From an uncultured Eubacteriales bacterium (GTDB lineage Bacteria > Bacillota > Clostridia > Christensenellales > Aristaeellaceae): a stretch of 34,747 nt of DNA. Shown here piece after piece: positions 26,539 through 34,652 of this stretch. The notes beneath the pieces were generated by a model, which was given only the letters and a program-made list of their open reading frames with translations, was not told where the DNA came from and made no database searches. The position numbers and the translations under genes were made by a program. Within the stretch, counting starts at the first letter, position 1, and every line of letters begins with the position of its first letter. The stretch spans positions 1 through 34,747 of the forward strand of contig CADCFG010000041.1 in assembly GCA_902800625.1 (NCBI GenBank). Reading direction: 5' to 3'.

Positions 26539-26594
26539 ACAGCCTGCCAATGAGGGCGCTTACACAGGCGTAAGTAACCGAATTGGCAGGCTGT
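26539..26594. repeat. 13-bp perfect inverted repeat in a convergent gap
   Basis: ACAGCCTGCCAAT (26539-26551) and ATTGGCAGGCTGT (26582-26594) flank a 30-base centre with its own CTTAC/GTAAG pairing. A related half-copy, TGGCAGGC...GCCTGC, lies at 26503-26524. It may be a small non-autonomous element or a bidirectional terminator. Confidence 0.55.
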
Positions 26595-26607
26595 TCTGAC
26601 ACAGGAA

Positions 26608-26651
26608 GCAGAGATTTCTCCCGCGTATGCGTTTTCCCCGGAAATCTCTGC
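26608..26651 (-). terminator. Hairpin after the 26682 gene, possible terminator
   Basis: GCAGAGATTTC (26608-26618) and GAAATCTCTGC (26641-26651) pair perfectly around a 22-base loop, 30 bases past the stop on the minus strand. A short T/C tract follows. Termination is likely but not certain. Confidence 0.5.
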
Positions 26652-26681
26652 GTTTGCAGGCTTTACCAGCGGTCTGACCGA

Positions 26682-27872
26682 TCAATAGATTTGCAGGTTG
26701 TACAGCCCGCCCTTGCCGTTCTGGTTCACCACGCAGAAGGTGTAGGCCGTGGGGAACACCCGGTCGCCGGCCTTGGTCTTGAGCACGTAGTCGAAGCTGA
26801 CGCGGCAGGTAAAGCAGGTGTCGGACAGCTTGTAGAACTCCGTGACCTCCTGGTTCTTGAAGGAGCTGGAGGTGTGGGGCGTGGCGAAGGTGTTGGACAG
26901 GTTGTCGAAGATTGCCCGGGCGGGGCTGTTCTTCAGGCACACCTTCATAATGGCGTTCTTGTTGGCGTCCTTGGACATGAATTTGGCGATGCGCTGGCCC
27001 AGCTTGTAGGCGGCTTCGCCGTACTGCTGCTTCAGCGCCTCGTCCTCCTTCATGGGACAGGTCCAGGTCCGCTCCCGCTGTGCGTCGGCCTTGGGCGTCA
27101 CGACCGCGCCGGTCTCGTCCGCCACCTCCACGGAGGGATTCTCATTCTCGGAATGATAGACATAGACGGTGGTGGCCGGGTTCTCCACGTCCTCGGGCAG
27201 GAAGCCGTCCTCGAACAGATGGCCGGCGGCGATCTGGGCGTTCTGGTCGTCCAGGGCCACGCCGTCCACGGTGACGCTGCAGCCGCTGGGAACGGTCACC
27301 CGGCACTCGTACAGCTCCACCGGCTCGGGCGTGGGCGTGGGCTCGGCCTCGGGCTCCGCCTCTGTTTCCGTCGGCTCTGGTTCAGGCTCAGGCGTGGGCT
27401 CGGGCTCCTGGCGGGTCACGTAAGTGGTCACCTCGCCCAGCTTCCACAGTTTGTAGCCCCTGCGGGTGGTCTGGCCGCTGGGCACCAGGGTGAAGGAGGC
27501 GAACTTGTCGCCATCCAGGGTGACATTGTACTTGCGGACGTCCTCGTCGGTGGAGAAGGCGTCGGACCACTCCACGGATTTGCCGGAGGTGATCTCCTCC
27601 ATGCTCTCCAGGTAGAAGGCCTTGTCGCCGCCGGCGATCTGCTCGGCGGAGGTGTCCAGGTCATAGAGGCGCTGGTAGTCCCCCGTCTCAAACAGCCGGG
27701 CCACCTCCTGGGCGGCATGCACGGGCTGGGCGGATTCATAGTCCGCCAGCAGGCCCCGCAGCCAGACGGTGCCGATGGCGATGGCGACCAGCGCCACAGC
27801 CACCACCACAAAATACACCTGGTAGAAGCGGCTCTTGAGTATGCTCTTCTTCTTTTTCTTCTTCGTGGTCAT
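26682..27872 (-). CDS. Single-pass membrane partner protein, copy B
   Basis: 396 aa. A Lys-rich N-terminus (TTKKKKKKS) and one membrane helix (about 18-38) lead into a domain with QPVHAAQEVARLFETGDYQ, an NTF2-like start, and TLDGDKFASFTLVPSG. A PEPEPTE linker follows at about 155-185. Then comes a small beta domain (VTVPSGCSVTVDGVALDD) and a C-terminal domain (RIAKFMSKDANKNAI, CRVSFDYVL, GKGGLYN). It is homologous end to end to the 29226-30344 product, which lacks the acidic linker. GGAGG lies 4 bases before the ATG, 10 bp after the preceding glycosidase gene, so translation is probably coupled. No family name is claimed. Its layout resembles TcaA/YvbJ proteins. Confidence 0.85.
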   Translation of the reverse strand: MTTKKKKKKSILKSRFYQVYFVVVAVALVAIAIGTVWLRGLLADYESAQPVHAAQEVARLFETGDYQRLYDLDTSAEQIAGGDKAFYLESMEEITSGKSVEWSDAFSTDEDVRKYNVTLDGDKFASFTLVPSGQTTRRGYKLWKLGEVTTYVTRQEPEPTPEPEPEPTETEAEPEAEPTPTPEPVELYECRVTVPSGCSVTVDGVALDDQNAQIAAGHLFEDGFLPEDVENPATTVYVYHSENENPSVEVADETGAVVTPKADAQRERTWTCPMKEDEALKQQYGEAAYKLGQRIAKFMSKDANKNAIMKVCLKNSPARAIFDNLSNTFATPHTSSSFKNQEVTEFYKLSDTCFTCRVSFDYVLKTKAGDRVFPTAYTFCVVNQNGKGGLYNLQIY

Positions 27873-27882
27873 AAGCCCTCCG

Positions 27883-29019
27883 TCAACGCACGATAAACGC
27901 CGTGGGCATGGTACGCGAGCCGGTCAGCACCACGCCGTTGTTCACGTATTCGCCCTTGTAGTACATCAACGACGACGAGCCGCCGTCCATGTTAATGGCG
28001 TTGATGGCGCCGTATTCCAGCATGATGGAGATCAGGTCGGCATAGGTGGCGCCCAGGCTGGAGGCCTGTCGGCCCTCGATCACCAGCATCAGCACCGCGC
28101 CGTCCGACCGCTGGCCGATGGCCGTGCGGGGGTTCAGGCCCGAGCTGGCGCCCTTGACCGTCACGGGTTCGCCGTTCACGATCAGAGCCGGACCGAAGGT
28201 GATGGCGTCGCGGATGCCCTTTTCCTTGGCCTCGCTCTTGGACATGTTCTTGGCCAGGATCATGATGTTGTCCTGGTTGAAGCCCACGGTGATGTTGTAC
28301 TGGCCGGCGTTGCCGGTGTGCATCAGCTTGCCCTGGGCAACGACCAGGCCCACGGGCGTACCGCCGTTGCCCACGCCGCCCTTGTCCTCAAACCCGCCGC
28401 CGTTGATGGCCGCCAGGGCATCATAGCGCTTGGCGATGTCCTTCAGCTGCAATCCACGGGAGCCGTTGAACTTGTCCCGGCAGGTGCCCACGGTGACCCG
28501 GGAGGGGTCCAGCACCACCATCATATAGCCGTTATAGGTGCCGCTCTTGACCTGGTACAGCTCAATGCCGTCCTCGCTGGAGAGCAGGTTCTCCGGCGCG
28601 GGCGTGGGCTGGGGCGCGGCGGCCTCCGCAGCCTGCTCCTCACCCTCGGCCGCCTCCGCCTGCCGGACCTCGTCCGGATCCGGGATGGGCGTGGGCTTTG
28701 CCACCACGATCAGCGAGGTGTCCGTCTCGTCGTTGTCCTCAGACACGGAGTTGCGGGCCACCACCTCGTCCAGCTTCTCTTGGCTGTAGAAGATGCGCGG
28801 CACGAACTTTAGCGCGCTGGTCTCCAGCATAGACACGGTCAGCAGGTCGCCCACCGTCTGGGAGGGACCGTTGAAAGCCGCCTGTCCGGCACTGAGCGCC
28901 GCCACCAGCACCAGGCCGATCAGCGTCAGCACGCAGAGCGTCGTCCTCCAGGCGATGCGGCGGTTCCTGCGCCTGCGGCGGCGCTGGGCCTTGGTCAGTT
29001 TCTTCTTGGTCTTTTGCAT
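27883..29019 (-). CDS. NAGPA-type phosphodiester glycosidase, copy B
   Basis: 378 aa. A very basic N-terminus (KAQRRRRRRNRR) and one membrane helix (24-46) are followed by a region with LLTVSMLETSALKFVPRI and a Pro/Ala/Glu linker (about 108-142). The C-terminal NAGPA domain (PF09992 type) has NGGGF (206-210), FGPALIVNGE, NPRTAIGQ, EGRQASSLGATYADL and MDGGSSSLMYY. The family includes the human uncovering enzyme that removes GlcNAc from phosphodiesters, and bacterial relatives of unsettled substrate. GGAGG lies 5 bases before the ATG. It is the paralogue of 30357-31520 and is followed by partner copy B. Confidence 0.9.
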   Translation of the reverse strand: MQKTKKKLTKAQRRRRRRNRRIAWRTTLCVLTLIGLVLVAALSAGQAAFNGPSQTVGDLLTVSMLETSALKFVPRIFYSQEKLDEVVARNSVSEDNDETDTSLIVVAKPTPIPDPDEVRQAEAAEGEEQAAEAAAPQPTPAPENLLSSEDGIELYQVKSGTYNGYMMVVLDPSRVTVGTCRDKFNGSRGLQLKDIAKRYDALAAINGGGFEDKGGVGNGGTPVGLVVAQGKLMHTGNAGQYNITVGFNQDNIMILAKNMSKSEAKEKGIRDAITFGPALIVNGEPVTVKGASSGLNPRTAIGQRSDGAVLMLVIEGRQASSLGATYADLISIMLEYGAINAINMDGGSSSLMYYKGEYVNNGVVLTGSRTMPTAFIVR

Positions 29020-29087
29020 AAAGGCCTCCGGATAGAATTCTGTATGCTTCGTATCGCCGGGGAAACAAAGCCGGCGAGCATCAATGG

Positions 29088-29227
29088 GTCTGATTAGCGG
29101 ACCGCCGCGAAGCGGGGTCGCGCGGGTCGGCGGCGCCTGTAGGGGACGCCGACAATCGTCTGATTAGCGGACCGCCGCGAAGCGGGGTCGCGCGGGTCGG
29201 CGGCGCCTGTAGGGGACGCCGACAATC
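29088..29227. repeat. 70-bp direct tandem repeat, two copies
   Basis: The unit 29088-29157 recurs without change at 29158-29227. It begins GTCTGATTAGCGGACC, contains TGTAGGGGACGCCGACAATC and has internal CGGCG/CGCCG symmetry. The second copy ends inside the stop codon (29226-29228) of partner copy A. It lies exactly at the junction of the two duplicated cassettes. Confidence 0.95.
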
Positions 29228-30344
29228 AGTGAAAGATAATATTGTACAGCGCGCCCTTGCCCTTGCGCTTGATGATGCACAGCGTGTAGGACGTGGGATA
29301 GGTATAGTCGTTCTCCCGGCGGGAGGTGAGCACGAAGTCGAAGGACACGTGGCAGGTCATGCAGTTGTCCGAAACGATGCGGAACTCCGACACCTGCGGG
29401 TTCAGCACCTTGGTGGACTTGTGGCTGGGCGCCCAGGAATTGCTGAACTTCTTGAGGATCTTCTCCGCCGGGGAGTCCGGGGCGATGCCGATGCGATCCC
29501 GATTCAGGTCATCCACGGTGAACTTGGCGATGCGCTCTGAAAGCTTCAGCACCGGGTCCTTGAACTTTTCGGCGGCTTCCGCGTCCACGGGCACATCGCA
29601 GCTGAAGCTGAAGCCGTCCTCGGCGCGCTTCACCTCCATCGCAGCGCCGGCCTTGTCTGTCACGGTCACCTGGGGCTCGCCCTCGTCCGAGAAGAAGCCG
29701 TATTCCACCAGCATGGGGCCCGTCACGTCCTTGGGCAGGAAGCCCTCGGGATAGATGGAGTGGGCGGGGGTGACGACGTCTGCCTCGGTGAGCGTCCTGC
29801 CGTTCACGGTCACGGCGCAGTCCGACGGCGCGGTGACGCGATAGGGCGCGTCCGCCGCCACGCCGGCCTCCTCCGTGCCCTGCAGGGCCACGTTGGTGGT
29901 CACGCTGCCCAGCTGCCACAGCTTGTTGCCGTGGGCGGTGGTTTCGCCGCTGGGCACCAGGGTGAACGACGCGAACTTGTCGCCGTCCAGGGTCACGGTG
30001 TATTTCTTCTCGTCCGGGTTGGAGGAAAACGACTCCCGCCAGGCGATGGCCCGGCCCGCGGTCAGCTGGTTCATGCTATCCACATAGAAGGCCTGGTCGC
30101 CCTCGTAGATGTCCCGTGCGGAGGTGTCGAAGGCGTACAGCCCGGCATAGTTGCCCTGCTCGAACAGCTGGGCCACCACCTCGGCGGCGTGCACAGGCTG
30201 GGCGATTTCATAGTCCTTTACCACGCTGCGCAGCCAGATCAGGCCAATGGCAATGGCGATCAGCGCCACGGACACCGCGATGAAATAGATCCGATAGAAC
30301 CGGCTGGCCAGCAGGCCCGTCATCTGTATCTTTTTCTTCTTCAT
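29226..30344 (-). CDS. Single-pass membrane partner protein, copy A
   Basis: 372 aa. A Lys-rich start (MKKKKIQMTGLL) and a membrane helix (about 15-38) lead to the same series as copy B: QPVHAAEVVAQLFEQGNY, GDQAFYVDSMNQLTAGRAI, TLDGDKFASFTLVPSG, the beta domain VTAPSDCAVTVNGRTL and the C-terminal SERIAKFTVDDLNRD and CHVSFDFVLT. The linker between the first two domains is short and lacks the Pro/Glu repeats of copy B. GGAGG lies 6 bases before the ATG, 12 bp after the glycosidase copy A stop. Function is unknown; the tight pairing suggests a shared role. Confidence 0.85.
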   Translation of the reverse strand: MKKKKIQMTGLLASRFYRIYFIAVSVALIAIAIGLIWLRSVVKDYEIAQPVHAAEVVAQLFEQGNYAGLYAFDTSARDIYEGDQAFYVDSMNQLTAGRAIAWRESFSSNPDEKKYTVTLDGDKFASFTLVPSGETTAHGNKLWQLGSVTTNVALQGTEEAGVAADAPYRVTAPSDCAVTVNGRTLTEADVVTPAHSIYPEGFLPKDVTGPMLVEYGFFSDEGEPQVTVTDKAGAAMEVKRAEDGFSFSCDVPVDAEAAEKFKDPVLKLSERIAKFTVDDLNRDRIGIAPDSPAEKILKKFSNSWAPSHKSTKVLNPQVSEFRIVSDNCMTCHVSFDFVLTSRRENDYTYPTSYTLCIIKRKGKGALYNIIFH

Positions 30345-30356
30345 GGCAGTCCTCCG

Positions 30357-31520
30357 TCAGCGCACGATGAACCCGTCGGGGATATCGCGGTCGCCGGTCA
30401 GTATGACGCCCTTGTTCAGGTACTCGCCCTTGTAGCACATCAGCGAGGACGAGCCGCCGTCCATGTTCACGGCGTTGATGGCGCCATACTCCATCAGCAC
30501 GGAGATCAGGTCGGAATAGGTCGCGCCGAGGCTGGAGGCCTGGCGGCCGTCGATCACCAGCAGCAGCACCGCGCCGTCCGCCCGCTGGCCGATGGCCGTG
30601 CGGGGGTTGAGGCCTGAGCTGGAGCCGCTCACCTGGGCGGCCTCGCCGTTCACCACCAGCGCCGGGCCAAAGGCCAGCGCGTCCCGCAGGCCCTTCTCCT
30701 GGGCCTGCTCGGTGGTAAACTTGCCCACCACCAGCACGTTGTCCTGGTTGAACCCGGCCACCACCGCATGGTCGGACTTGACCCTGGCCTTGTTCAGCAG
30801 CTTGCCCTGGGAGACGACCAGGCCCAGCGGCCTTCCGCCGTTGCCCACTCCGCCCTCGTCGGAAAAGCCGCCGCCGTTGACGGCCGCCACGGCCTCGTAG
30901 CGCGCGGCGATCTCCTTCAGCCGCATGCCGGGCTTGGAGCTGAACTCCTCGCGGCACACGCCCACGGACACCCGGGAGGGGTCGTGCACGATCATCATCC
31001 AGCCGTTGTAGGTGGCGCCGTGCACCTCGTAAACATCGATGCCGTCCTCGGAAAACGCCAAGTTCTCCGGATTGGGCTCATTGGACGCAGCCTCCACCGG
31101 CTCCGACCCCGGCTCCGGCGTCGGCCCGGCGACGACGATCAGGGAGGTGTCGGTCTCGCTGGTGTCCTCCTGCACGGAGTTGCGGGCCAGTATGGCGTCC
31201 ACCTCGGCCTTGCTGTAGTAGATGCGGGGCACGAATTTCAGCGCGCTCGTCTCCAGCATGGTGACGGTCAGAAGGTCGCCCAGGCTCCGGGACGGCCCTC
31301 GAAAGGCCACGAAGCCCGCGCCGATGGCGGCCACCAGCACCAGGGCGATGACCGTGCCCACAGAGAGGCCCACCCGCCCCGCGATGCGCTTGGGCGTGAG
31401 GCCCGCCTTGGCCTTTTTCTTTTTCCTTTTGATGGAAGCGCTTCCGGCCGCCTTCCTCTTCGCCGCCGTGGTTCCGCCCGGGCGGGCCGCCGGTCGCGCC
31501 TGGTTGTCTCTATCCTGCAT
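30357..31520 (-). CDS. NAGPA-type phosphodiester glycosidase, copy A
   Basis: 387 aa from the ATG at 31520 (a GTG two codons upstream is also possible; neither has a strong ribosome-binding site). A basic N-terminus with KRKKKKAK, a membrane helix (about 48-72) and LLTVTMLETSALKFVPRI precede a shorter linker than in copy B. The NAGPA domain has NGGGF (215-219), FGPALVVNGE, NPRTAIGQ (305-312), DGRQASSLGATYSDL and MDGGSSS (353-359). It is the first gene of the four-gene cassette, beginning after the spoIVA terminator. Glycosidase fold and conserved motifs are clear; substrate is unknown. Confidence 0.9.
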   Translation of the reverse strand: MQDRDNQARPAARPGGTTAAKRKAAGSASIKRKKKKAKAGLTPKRIAGRVGLSVGTVIALVLVAAIGAGFVAFRGPSRSLGDLLTVTMLETSALKFVPRIYYSKAEVDAILARNSVQEDTSETDTSLIVVAGPTPEPGSEPVEAASNEPNPENLAFSEDGIDVYEVHGATYNGWMMIVHDPSRVSVGVCREEFSSKPGMRLKEIAARYEAVAAVNGGGFSDEGGVGNGGRPLGLVVSQGKLLNKARVKSDHAVVAGFNQDNVLVVGKFTTEQAQEKGLRDALAFGPALVVNGEAAQVSGSSSGLNPRTAIGQRADGAVLLLVIDGRQASSLGATYSDLISVLMEYGAINAVNMDGGSSSLMCYKGEYLNKGVILTGDRDIPDGFIVR

Positions 31521-31631
31521 CCTCACACCGCTTTCGTGTCGGATTCACATACACATAGGCATACACTTTATTCTAACATTTCTATGGCACTTTTGCGTTG
31601 CAATACTGTTAATGTTAGCGGGATTCAAGCC

Positions 31632-31664
31632 AAAAAAACAGGGCGGAGGAGCGTGCTCCCCCGC
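31632..31664 (-). terminator. Strong terminator after spoIVA
   Basis: GCGGGGGAGC and GCTCCTCCGC, one G-U pair and a 2-base gap, are followed by CCTG and T7 on the minus strand, just past the spoIVA stop. It separates spoIVA from the glycosidase cassette. Confidence 0.92.
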
Positions 31665-31670
31665 TTTGCT

Positions 31671-33152
31671 TCACAGCATGATGCAGATCATGCCCCCGCC
31701 GCCCTCGTTGAGGATCTTCTCCAGGGCCTCCCGAAGCTTGCCCCGGGCGTCCTCTGGCAGGTTGTCCAGCTTGCCGTTCATGCCCTCGCGCACCAAATCG
31801 CCCAGGGTCTGGCCGAAGATTTCGGTGTCCCACAGGGCCTCGTCCCCCGCGGCCAGCTGTTCCGCCAGCGTACCTGCCAGCGCCCGGGACTGGCTCTCGG
31901 AGCCGGCGAATGGCGTCACTTCCGCACCGATGTCCGCCCGCACCAGCTGCAGGCTCGGCGCGCTGGCCTTCAGCTTCACGCTGTAGTTCGGCCCCTGCCT
32001 CACCAGCTCCGGCGGCTCAAGCGTCAGCTCGTCCATCCGGGGCGGCACCATGCCGTAGCCCGTGCGCCGGGCCGACTCCAGCGCCTCGGCCACCTTGTCG
32101 TACTCCCGCTTCGCCGCCACCAGCTGGCGCATCAGCGCAAACAGGTGGGCCTCGCCGTCGATGTTCTCGCCGCAGGCCTCGCCCAGCACCCGGTAAAACA
32201 GCCCGTCCTTCAGATTCAGCCGATATTCCAGTGAGCCGTCGTTCAGGTTGATTCTGACCGGCAGCGCGTCTTCCACGTACTCGTTTTCATCCAGCGCCGT
32301 CTTCAGCGCCTCGTGGTCCCGCACCCGGGCCATGCCCGCCGCGGCCTTGCGCACGCTGTCCATCACCGAACGGCCCAGCCAGTGGTCCTCCGCCAGCGCC
32401 GTCAGCCAGGCCGGCGTCTGCACGCGCACCTCCTTCAGCGGGAACTCGAACAGCAGGTCGGCGAGTAGCCCGTTCAAATCCTCCAGGGACATTGTCTGGG
32501 CGTTCACCGCCCGCACCGGCACGCCATAGCGTTGGGACAGCTCGTCCTGCAACCGCACCGCGGACGCCTCCGATGGATTCTTCACATTCAATACCACGAT
32601 AAAGGGCTTGCCCAGGGCCTTCAGCTCCGCCACCACCCGGCCCTCGGCGGCCTCGTAGGCGCTGCGGGGCAGGTCCACCACGCTGCCGTCGGTGGTCACC
32701 ACCGCGCCGATGGTGGCATGCTCGGCGATCACCTTTCGGGTGCCCAGCTCCGCCGCCTCCTCGAAGGGGATGTCGTGGTCGAACCAGGGCGTGCGCACCA
32801 TCCGCGCCTCCTCGCCCTCGCTCAGCCCCAGCGCGCCGGGAACCAGGTAGCCCACGCAGTCCACCAGCCGCACCCGCGCCTCGGCTCCGTCCTTCAGATT
32901 CACCTTCGCGGCGGCCTCGTCCGGCACGAACCGTGGCTCGGTGGTCATGATCGTCCTGCCCGCGCCGCTCTGGGGCATCGCGTCCGTGGCTCGTTCCCGC
33001 GCCCCGGTCTCCTGTAGATTGGGCAGCACCAGCAGTTCCATGAACCGCTTGATGAAGGTCGACTTTCCGGTGCGCACCGGACCGACGACGCCCAGGTATA
33101 TGTCGCCGTCGCACCGGCCCGCAATATCCCGGTACAATGTGTTCTGATCCAT
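31671..33152 (-). CDS. spoIVA: Stage IV sporulation protein A
   Basis: 493 aa, almost the same length as B. subtilis SpoIVA (492). It has Walker A GPVRTGKST (24-32), TIMTTEPRFVPDEAA, VRLVDCVGYLVPGA, the middle NVKNPSEA region and the hallmark C-terminal NEGGGGMICIML. SpoIVA is an ATPase that polymerises on the forespore membrane as the basement layer of the spore coat. GGAGG lies 8 bases before the ATG. A sigma-E-like promoter lies upstream. Its presence is the main evidence that the organism forms endospores. Confidence 0.98.
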   Translation of the reverse strand: MDQNTLYRDIAGRCDGDIYLGVVGPVRTGKSTFIKRFMELLVLPNLQETGARERATDAMPQSGAGRTIMTTEPRFVPDEAAAKVNLKDGAEARVRLVDCVGYLVPGALGLSEGEEARMVRTPWFDHDIPFEEAAELGTRKVIAEHATIGAVVTTDGSVVDLPRSAYEAAEGRVVAELKALGKPFIVVLNVKNPSEASAVRLQDELSQRYGVPVRAVNAQTMSLEDLNGLLADLLFEFPLKEVRVQTPAWLTALAEDHWLGRSVMDSVRKAAAGMARVRDHEALKTALDENEYVEDALPVRINLNDGSLEYRLNLKDGLFYRVLGEACGENIDGEAHLFALMRQLVAAKREYDKVAEALESARRTGYGMVPPRMDELTLEPPELVRQGPNYSVKLKASAPSLQLVRADIGAEVTPFAGSESQSRALAGTLAEQLAAGDEALWDTEIFGQTLGDLVREGMNGKLDNLPEDARGKLREALEKILNEGGGGMICIML

Positions 33153-33184
33153 GAAACGCGCCTCCTGCTTGCATTTTCACCTCC

Positions 33185-33213
33185 AGCTTATGAGCCGCGG
33201 CGCGGGGATATGC
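33185..33213 (-). promoter_or_regulatory. Sigma-E-like promoter of spoIVA
   Basis: On the minus strand GCATATC (33213-33207) is 14 bp from CATAAGCT (33192-33185). This fits the mother-cell sigma-E pattern (GCATATT, 13-15 bp, CATACA-T) except for two or three positions. B. subtilis spoIVA is a sigma-E gene, so the fit is expected. Confidence 0.6.
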
Positions 33214-33300
33214 GGTGCGCGTTCAGCGGCAGGCGGCGGGCGTTTCTGCATCCCTGTCAAACAGAGGCGGCGCGCAGCGCCAGAGGGATTGCCGCGACCC

Positions 33301-33329
33301 TTGCATTTCCCCGCCGCTCGGTTTATAAT
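33301..33329 (+). promoter_or_regulatory. Sigma-A promoter of the sortase gene
   Basis: TTGCAT (33301-33306) and a perfect TATAAT (33324-33329) are 17 bp apart, about 30 bases before the GTG start. Confidence 0.87.
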
Positions 33330-33358
33330 GATGCTATCTTAGAGTTTCGGAGGTCCCC

Positions 33359-34576
33359 GTGAAGAAATCCAGGCGGCAACAGGCGAATCGCAAGCGCGGC
33401 AGGGCGCGTCGGCAGCGGCGTGCGGCCCTGACGGCGTTTTGTGTGGCGCTGGCGCTGGCGATATTGGCCCTGTCGGCCTACGTAGGCTGGTGGTACATCA
33501 ACCGCAGCCGCGTGCAGGGCGACGCCCGGCGCTATGCCGACCTGTACGAGGGCCGGGACAACGCGCTGACCGTCACCGTCACCGCCATCCCCACGGCAGA
33601 GCCCGCCCCGGAGGTCACACCGGAACCCACCGCAGCGCCAGCGCCTGAAACTACAGCAGAACCCACTGCCGAGCCCACGCCGGAACCAACTGCCGTCGTC
33701 ACTGCGGAAGCGACCGCCGTCATCACGGCATCACCCACCGCCGCCCCGACCGCGGAGCCGACGGTCGTCATCACCGAAGCGCCGACCCCCGTGGTCACCG
33801 ATGCGCCCACGCCCGAGCCCACCGAGGCGCCGACCCCCGAACCCACCGCCACGCCCGCGCCCTTCGGAGCGGACATGCCCCTGGTGGAGGACGAGCTGAT
33901 CCCCACTCCCGGCGCGGACACCCGCGTCTACGCGCTGCCCACCGCCCCGCCGGCGCAGCCGGGCTTTTCCAAGCTGCTGGCCGTGAACCCGGAGACCGTA
34001 GGCTTCCTGGAGATCGACGGCATGCTGTCGCTGCCGGTGGTGCAGCGGGAGAACGACAACGGGTTCTACCTCTCCCACAGCTTCGAGGGCGCCGAGGCCC
34101 AGGAGGGCACGCTGTTCATGGACGGGCTGAACCGGCTGGTGCCGGAGGACGACTGCCTGCTCGTCTACGGCCACAACATGAAGAACCGCACCATGTTCGG
34201 CAAGCTGGACCAGTTCGAGGACCTGGCCTACCTGCGCCAGCACTCCGTCATCCACTTCGACACCCTCTATGAAAACCGCTCCTATGTGGCCTTCGCCGCC
34301 TTCACCGCCAGCATGGAGCCGGGCAACCGCCGCTATTTCGACGTGCGCCAGTTCATATTCGACGACGTGGAATTCGACAAGTTCGTGCTGAAGCTGCAGA
34401 GCCGCAGCATGTTCAAGATCCCCGTGGACGTGCGCTATGGCGACCGACTGCTGCTGCTGGTGACCTGCGACTACACCAACGCGGAGGGCCGCTTCATACT
34501 CGCCCTGCGCCAGGTGCGAAGCGACGAGACCGAGGCCGGGGTCTGGGCCCAGGCGATGCAGGCGAGCATCAAGTGA
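33359..34576 (+). CDS. srtB: Class B sortase with long Pro/Thr/Glu stalk
   Basis: 405 aa. A basic N-terminus and one membrane helix (about 22-46) are followed by an exceptionally long stalk (about 77-168) of PTAEPTPEPTA units. The sortase domain occupies the C-terminal 200 residues. Catalytic residues are His272 (VYGHNMKN), Cys370 (LLLVTCDYTN) and Arg378 (AEGRFILAL). The long helix-bearing insertion before Cys is typical of class B. The start is GTG with GGAGG 5 bases upstream. Sortases join substrates with C-terminal sorting signals to the wall. The only possible substrate in view is the 7898-8368 product, with a degenerate signal. Confidence 0.94.
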   Translation: MKKSRRQQANRKRGRARRQRRAALTAFCVALALAILALSAYVGWWYINRSRVQGDARRYADLYEGRDNALTVTVTAIPTAEPAPEVTPEPTAAPAPETTAEPTAEPTPEPTAVVTAEATAVITASPTAAPTAEPTVVITEAPTPVVTDAPTPEPTEAPTPEPTATPAPFGADMPLVEDELIPTPGADTRVYALPTAPPAQPGFSKLLAVNPETVGFLEIDGMLSLPVVQRENDNGFYLSHSFEGAEAQEGTLFMDGLNRLVPEDDCLLVYGHNMKNRTMFGKLDQFEDLAYLRQHSVIHFDTLYENRSYVAFAAFTASMEPGNRRYFDVRQFIFDDVEFDKFVLKLQSRSMFKIPVDVRYGDRLLLLVTCDYTNAEGRFILALRQVRSDETEAGVWAQAMQASIK

Positions 34577-34616
34577 GCCGTGAAAATGAATAGCAGGCAC
34601 GCGCCAAGCGGACGCA

Positions 34617-34652
34617 AAAGGGCCCTCCCCCTTCAGGGAAGGCCCTTCTTGT
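34617..34652 (+). terminator. Terminator after the sortase gene
   Basis: AAGGGCC (34618-34624) pairs with GGCCCTT (34641-34647), with further C-G pairs inside, and TTCTTGT at the end. A second hairpin (AACCCCGCGC/GCGTGGGGTT, 34660-34682) follows. I see no gene in the remaining bases to the window edge. Confidence 0.75.

Noticed and set aside
31540..31615. Promoter for the glycosidase cassette (TTGCAA with TAGAAT)
   Set aside because: The boxes are 22 bp apart, too far for a sigma-A promoter. A promoter is expected here after the spoIVA terminator, but I cannot place it.
33532..33921. Val/Gly/Ser-rich frame antisense to the sortase stalk
   Set aside because: It is the mirror of the repetitive Pro/Thr/Glu codons in srtB.
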